This document shows, piece after piece, positions 7,560 through 9,448 of a stretch of 9,448 bases of DNA. Each line of letters opens with the position of its first letter. Within the stretch, counting starts at the first letter, position 1. The notes under the pieces are model-generated. The model saw nothing but the letters and a program-made list of their open reading frames with translations. It made no database searches and had not been told where the DNA came from. The position numbers were made by a program, and so were the translations under genes. The stretch covers positions 8,163-17,610 of the forward strand of contig NZVW01000167.1 in NCBI GenBank assembly GCA_002697475.1, given 5' to 3'. Origin of the DNA: Aquimarina sp. (GTDB taxonomy: Bacteria > Bacteroidota > Bacteroidia > Flavobacteriales > Flavobacteriaceae).

Positions 7560-8282
7560 CTAAAAAATCTTTTTAAACTTTAATCTTAGATAAGTATAAA
7601 ATATAGCAAGAGAAACTTTTACCATATAATAAAATGATGATAAAAAACGGATTGAGGACACGCCCCCTGATCTCGCCACCATAGTAACAGCAACTTCTTT
7701 TATTCTCAAATTATTAAGTTTAAAAAATACTATAGACTCAGGTTCGGGATATTCATCAGGGTAGTATTGACAGACTAAGCTTAAAGTCTTTTTATTTATT
7801 AATCGAAGACCAGAAGTACAATCAGTTATTCGAATTCCCAATAAAAATTTGTTTAAAATCGTAAAATAACGAATACCCATTCTTCTCAGGAAAGTAGATT
7901 GAAAACCTTCTTTAAGAATAAATCGAGATCCTATAACAACATCAAGATCATTCCTTTTTAGTTCATAAAATAATTTTACAACTTCCTCTGCTGGATGCTG
8001 CCCATCACCATCTATTTGGACTGCATAATCATAATTATTATGATATGCATAAATATAACCCGTTTGAACAGCACCACCAATACCAAGGTTAACAGGTAAA
8101 TCTAAAACTATACATTTCTCCTTTCTAGCTAGAAATGAGGTCCCATCCGTAGAACAATCATTAATTACAATAGGAATAATTTCAAAGTCCTTATTGCTTA
8201 TTGAGTTTACCGCCCTAATTACACTTACAATATTATATTCTTCGTTAAACGCAGGAATTATAGCGGCAATTTTTTGAATCAT
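7560..8282 (-). CDS. Polyprenyl-phosphate-sugar synthase-like family 2 glycosyltransferase (DPM1/DPG-synthase type)
   Basis: I place the start at ATG 8280-8282 (240 residues, MIQKIAAIIPAFNEE). Longer readings run back into the tRNA gene and are not credible. The motifs follow the dolichol/undecaprenyl-phosphate sugar synthase type: PAFNEE at 10-15, NDCSTDGT at 41-48, NLGIGGAVQTG at 65-75, the metal-binding DGDGQH at 91-96, GSRF at 118-121, and TDCTSGLR at 153-160. The C-terminus is basic and hydrophobic (about 212-240), suggesting peripheral membrane association, but it lacks the two clear C-terminal helices of the GtrB/ArnC type. Expected reaction: transfer of mannose or glucose from a nucleotide sugar to a polyprenyl phosphate at the cytoplasmic face. 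The donor identity is open. It is the first gene of the operon with DUF2304 and a second GT2, starting 77 bp downstream of tRNA-Gly on the same strand. Confidence 0.9.
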   Translation of the reverse strand: MIQKIAAIIPAFNEEYNIVSVIRAVNSISNKDFEIIPIVINDCSTDGTSFLARKEKCIVLDLPVNLGIGGAVQTGYIYAYHNNYDYAVQIDGDGQHPAEEVVKLFYELKRNDLDVVIGSRFILKEGFQSTFLRRMGIRYFTILNKFLLGIRITDCTSGLRLINKKTLSLVCQYYPDEYPEPESIVFFKLNNLRIKEVAVTMVARSGGVSSIRFLSSFYYMVKVSLAIFYTYLRLKFKKIF

Positions 8283-8359
8283 ACAACAAAACTTTGAATG
8301 CAATTTATTCAAAAAACAACTTAAAAAGCAAAAGAAAATTAAAAATAGAAAAGAAAAAG

Positions 8360-8432
8360 AGCGGGAGACCGGGTTCGAACCGGCGACATTCAGCTTGGAA
8401 GGCTGACGCTCTACCAACTGAGCTACTCCCGC
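8360..8432 (-). tRNA. tRNA-Gly, anticodon TCC (reads GGA)
   Basis: Read on the minus strand, a full cloverleaf folds. The acceptor stem is GCGGGAG/CTCCCGC, and the D arm is GCTC-AGTTGGTA-GAGC. The anticodon stem TCAGC/GCTGA holds the loop CTTCCAA, and a five-base variable region ATGTC follows. The T arm is GCCGG-TTCGAAC-CCGGT with one G-U pair. The anticodon TCC gives glycine. Base 8360 supplies the U discriminator usual for bacterial tRNA-Gly; CCA is not encoded. The 72-nt body plus discriminator is the normal length. A pyrimidine-rich tract follows the 3' end, without a separate hairpin terminator, so read-through into the GT operon is possible. The collagen-like gene on the other strand is extremely rich in GGA and GGT codons, which may be coincidence. 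Confidence 0.98.
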
Positions 8433-8448
8433 GTATTGGTTGAGAAGG

Positions 8449-8456
8449 CAAAAATA
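8449..8456 (-). promoter_or_regulatory. Candidate -7 box of the tRNA-Gly promoter
   Basis: On the minus strand TATTTTTG fits the Bacteroidota -7 consensus TAnnTTTG exactly. It ends 17 bp before the 5' end of the mature tRNA, leaving a short leader. I do not see a clear TTG -33 element at the expected distance upstream; that stretch is simply AT-rich. The position makes it a reasonable promoter for the tRNA and perhaps for the glycosyltransferase genes that follow. Confidence 0.45.
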
Positions 8457-8529
8457 ATCCTTTTCCTTTAATATAAAAATTTTATAGAGAAAAATTAAAA
8501 AACCACCAGATTACGGAAAAACCGCAATA

Positions 8530-8553
8530 AAAAAACTAGTAAAACAGTTTTTT
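8530..8553. repeat. Small AT-rich inverted repeat (8-bp arms, 8-bp loop)
   Basis: AAAAAACT at 8530-8537 is exactly complementary to AGTTTTTT at 8546-8553. Inside the loop, GT (8539-8540) and AC (8544-8545) could extend the stem past a bulged A. The stem with a T tract resembles a weak terminator, but no gene ends just upstream on either strand, so that role would be odd. It may be a protein-binding site, a leader hairpin, or chance in AT-rich DNA. Confidence 0.35.
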
Positions 8554-8594
8554 ATCCTTATTAAATAGCTTTTTATCGATTATTTTCAATACAT

Positions 8595-8604
8595 TTGTTA
8601 ACAA
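8595..8604. promoter_or_regulatory. Perfect 10-bp palindrome, possible operator
   Basis: TTGTTAACAA reads the same on both strands. It lies 112 bp before the collagen-like start codon and includes the only TTG that could be a -33 element there. A regulator dimer binding here could control that gene. A 10-bp palindrome in AT-rich DNA can also arise by chance, so the call is tentative. Confidence 0.25.
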
Positions 8605-8715
8605 TTTACCAAAATTTACTTTATTTGGTAATAATTTAGCCTTTAATCATTTAGACTATTTAATTGAAATTATAAAAATAACTGTAGCCCTAATACAAAC
8701 TTCAAGAACCTGCTT

Positions 8716-9448
8716 ATGAAGATAAAAATTACCCTGATTTTATTTATCTTACTGGGAATAACTTATTCCTACTCCCAAGTAAAAATTGGAGATAATCCTA
8801 ATATTATCGATTCTTCTTCAATACTGGAACTAGAAAGCTCTGATAAAGTTTTCGTTTTAACAAGAGTCACAACCTCTCAAATGAACAGCATCACTCCTTT
8901 AAATGGTGCTCTAGTTTATAATACTGACGATAATTGTCTTTATCAATATGCAGATAATAACTGGATAAGTTTATGTGGCGCTTCTAATGATGATCAACAA
9001 TTATCATTTGATTCAACAACAAATATTCTAACGCTCGAAGATGGTGGATCTGTCGATTTATCTTCTCTAATTTCTAGTGGACCAACGGGGCCAACCGGAC
9101 CAACAGGTCCTACTGGAGCTACAGGTGAGCAAGGAGCCACAGGTGCCACTGGTGCGCAAGGACCAACGGGTGCTACCGGAGCCACTGGCGAACAAGGACC
9201 AACAGGTGCTACCGGAGCTACTGGTGAAACCGGAGCTACTGGAGCACAAGGACCAACAGGTGCTACTGGAGCTACCGGAGCGCAAGGACCAACAGGTGAA
9301 ACCGGAGCTACTGGAGCAACAGGAGCACAAGGACCAACAGGTGCCACTGGAGCAACCGGAGCGCAAGGACCAACAGGTGAAACAGGTGCCACTGGAGCAA
9401 CAGGAGCGCAAGGACCAACAGGTGAAACAGGTGCCACTGGAGCAACAG
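8716..9448 (+). CDS. Secreted collagen-like protein with Gly-X-Y repeats, 3' end beyond the window
   Basis: The ATG at 8716 opens a frame that stays open for 244 codons to the right edge. Residues 1-21 form a signal peptide (MKIKITLILF to SYSQ). Residues 22-88 match a module common at the start of Bacteroidota surface proteins: VKIGDNPNIIDSSSILELES, then LVYNTDDNCLYQYADNNWISLCG (66-88, including two Cys). Residues about 92-119 (DDQQLSFDSTTNILTLEDGG, then SVDLSSLIS) resemble the neck motif that precedes trimeric fibres. From Gly122 to the edge run 41 unbroken Gly-X-Y triplets. X is Ala (24), Pro (11) or Glu (6); Y is Thr (33) or Gln (8). There are no basic residues in the repeat. The product is presumably a surface-exposed trimeric fibre, perhaps an adhesin. 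The C-terminal domain, which would show any sorting signal, lies outside the window. The repeat is far more GC-rich than the surroundings. Confidence 0.92.
   Translation, partial: MKIKITLILFILLGITYSYSQVKIGDNPNIIDSSSILELESSDKVFVLTRVTTSQMNSITPLNGALVYNTDDNCLYQYADNNWISLCGASNDDQQLSFDSTTNILTLEDGGSVDLSSLISSGPTGPTGPTGPTGATGEQGATGATGAQGPTGATGATGEQGPTGATGATGETGATGAQGPTGATGATGAQGPTGETGATGATGAQGPTGATGATGAQGPTGETGATGATGAQGPTGETGATGAT
9079..9448 (+). repeat. Tandem 9-bp collagen codon repeats organised in 36/45-bp modules
   Basis: Every 9 bp encodes one Gly-X-Y triplet. Above that, from 9277 onward the triplets form modules starting with GAQ-GPT: 45 bp (9277-9321, GAQGPTGETGATGAT), 36 bp (9322-9357, without GET), 45 bp (9358-9402) and 45 bp (9403-9447). 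The last two 45-bp units are identical at the DNA level, and the first differs from them at three silent positions. This pattern indicates recent expansion by slippage or unequal recombination, and the array continues past the window. Confidence 0.92.

Larger units (their letters stand above)
8433..8715. other. Divergent AT-rich intergenic region between tRNA-Gly and the collagen-like gene
   Basis: This 283-bp stretch holds no credible gene. It must contain the tRNA promoter (minus strand) and the promoter of the collagen-like gene (plus strand). It carries two small symmetric elements, listed separately (8530-8553 and 8595-8604). A weak plus-strand promoter-like pair is TTG at 8595-8597 and, 19 bp on, TACTTTAT at 8617-8624; that would give an unusually long leader of about 90 bases. 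I see no riboswitch or RNA gene that I can name. Confidence 0.5.

Noticed and set aside
8283..8417. N-terminal extension of the synthase-like glycosyltransferase
   Set aside because: It translates through the tRNA-Gly gene. The GT2 fold starts right at MIQKIAAIIPAFNEE from 8282.
8360..8432. tRNA-Gly as an integration (att) site for a genomic island holding the GT operon
   Set aside because: I find no second copy of the tRNA 3' end in the window and no integrase, so there is no sequence support.
8994..9437. Long minus-strand open frame rich in Pro-Val-Ala-Pro, and a second Ser/Cys/Trp-rich one at 9067-9411
   Set aside because: Both are antisense readings of the Gly-X-Y codon repeat. The 9-bp periodicity keeps all frames free of stops, and the products have only the mirrored repeat composition and no start context.
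9079..9448. CRISPR array or other spaced repeat system
   Set aside because: The repeats are contiguous, in frame and encode Gly-X-Y. There are no unique spacers of constant length and no cas genes.

Overview
The window reads as a chromosomal segment of a marine- or soil-type member of Bacteroidota, most likely Flavobacteriaceae. The DNA is AT-rich. Genes lack Shine-Dalgarno sequences. A promoter-like -7 box (TAnnTTTG type) precedes the tRNA gene. Several products belong to families typical of Flavobacteriia: a DUF6702 protein, short carboxypeptidase-regulatory-like secreted proteins, and a surface protein opening with the 'YNTD..CLYQY..N.W' module. The genus cannot be fixed from the sequence.

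Layout. (1) 1-1992, minus strand: the 5' end of a DUF6702 gene, preceded by two paralogous secreted or periplasmic proteins with an N-terminal beta-sandwich domain and a shared C-terminal 'DLLEFL' module. (2) 2108-3732, plus strand: pepE (aspartyl dipeptidase) and glsA (glutaminase), 2 bp apart, with all the key residues I know for these families in place. (3) 3797-6428, plus strand: a 675-residue membrane protein with a GT-C/TMTC-like N-terminal half and six TPR repeats, followed 7 bp later by a class I SAM methyltransferase. (4) 6420-8282, minus strand: a tightly packed operon of polyprenyl-phosphate-sugar-synthase-like GT2, DUF2304 membrane protein and a second GT2. Its last gene overlaps the methyltransferase tail-to-tail by 9 bp. 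(5) 8360-8432, minus strand: tRNA-Gly(TCC), directly upstream of that operon. (6) 8433-8715: an AT-rich intergenic region with two small inverted repeats. (7) 8716 to the right edge, plus strand: a secreted collagen-like protein with 41 uninterrupted Gly-X-Y triplets, still running at the window end.

How the genes may work together. pepE and glsA probably form a small amino-acid catabolism unit releasing Asp, Glu and ammonia. The middle block is envelope glycan biology: one enzyme probably makes a lipid-linked sugar, a GT-C/TPR protein of the eukaryotic TMTC type could use such a donor, and a GT2 and a methyltransferase could elaborate glycans. The collagen-like protein is acidic and has Thr in 33 of 41 Y positions, which would make it a rich O-glycan acceptor. 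That link is speculation from gene neighbourhood and composition, but it is the most interesting idea here. I see no CRISPR array, insertion sequence, phage gene, or obvious defence system.
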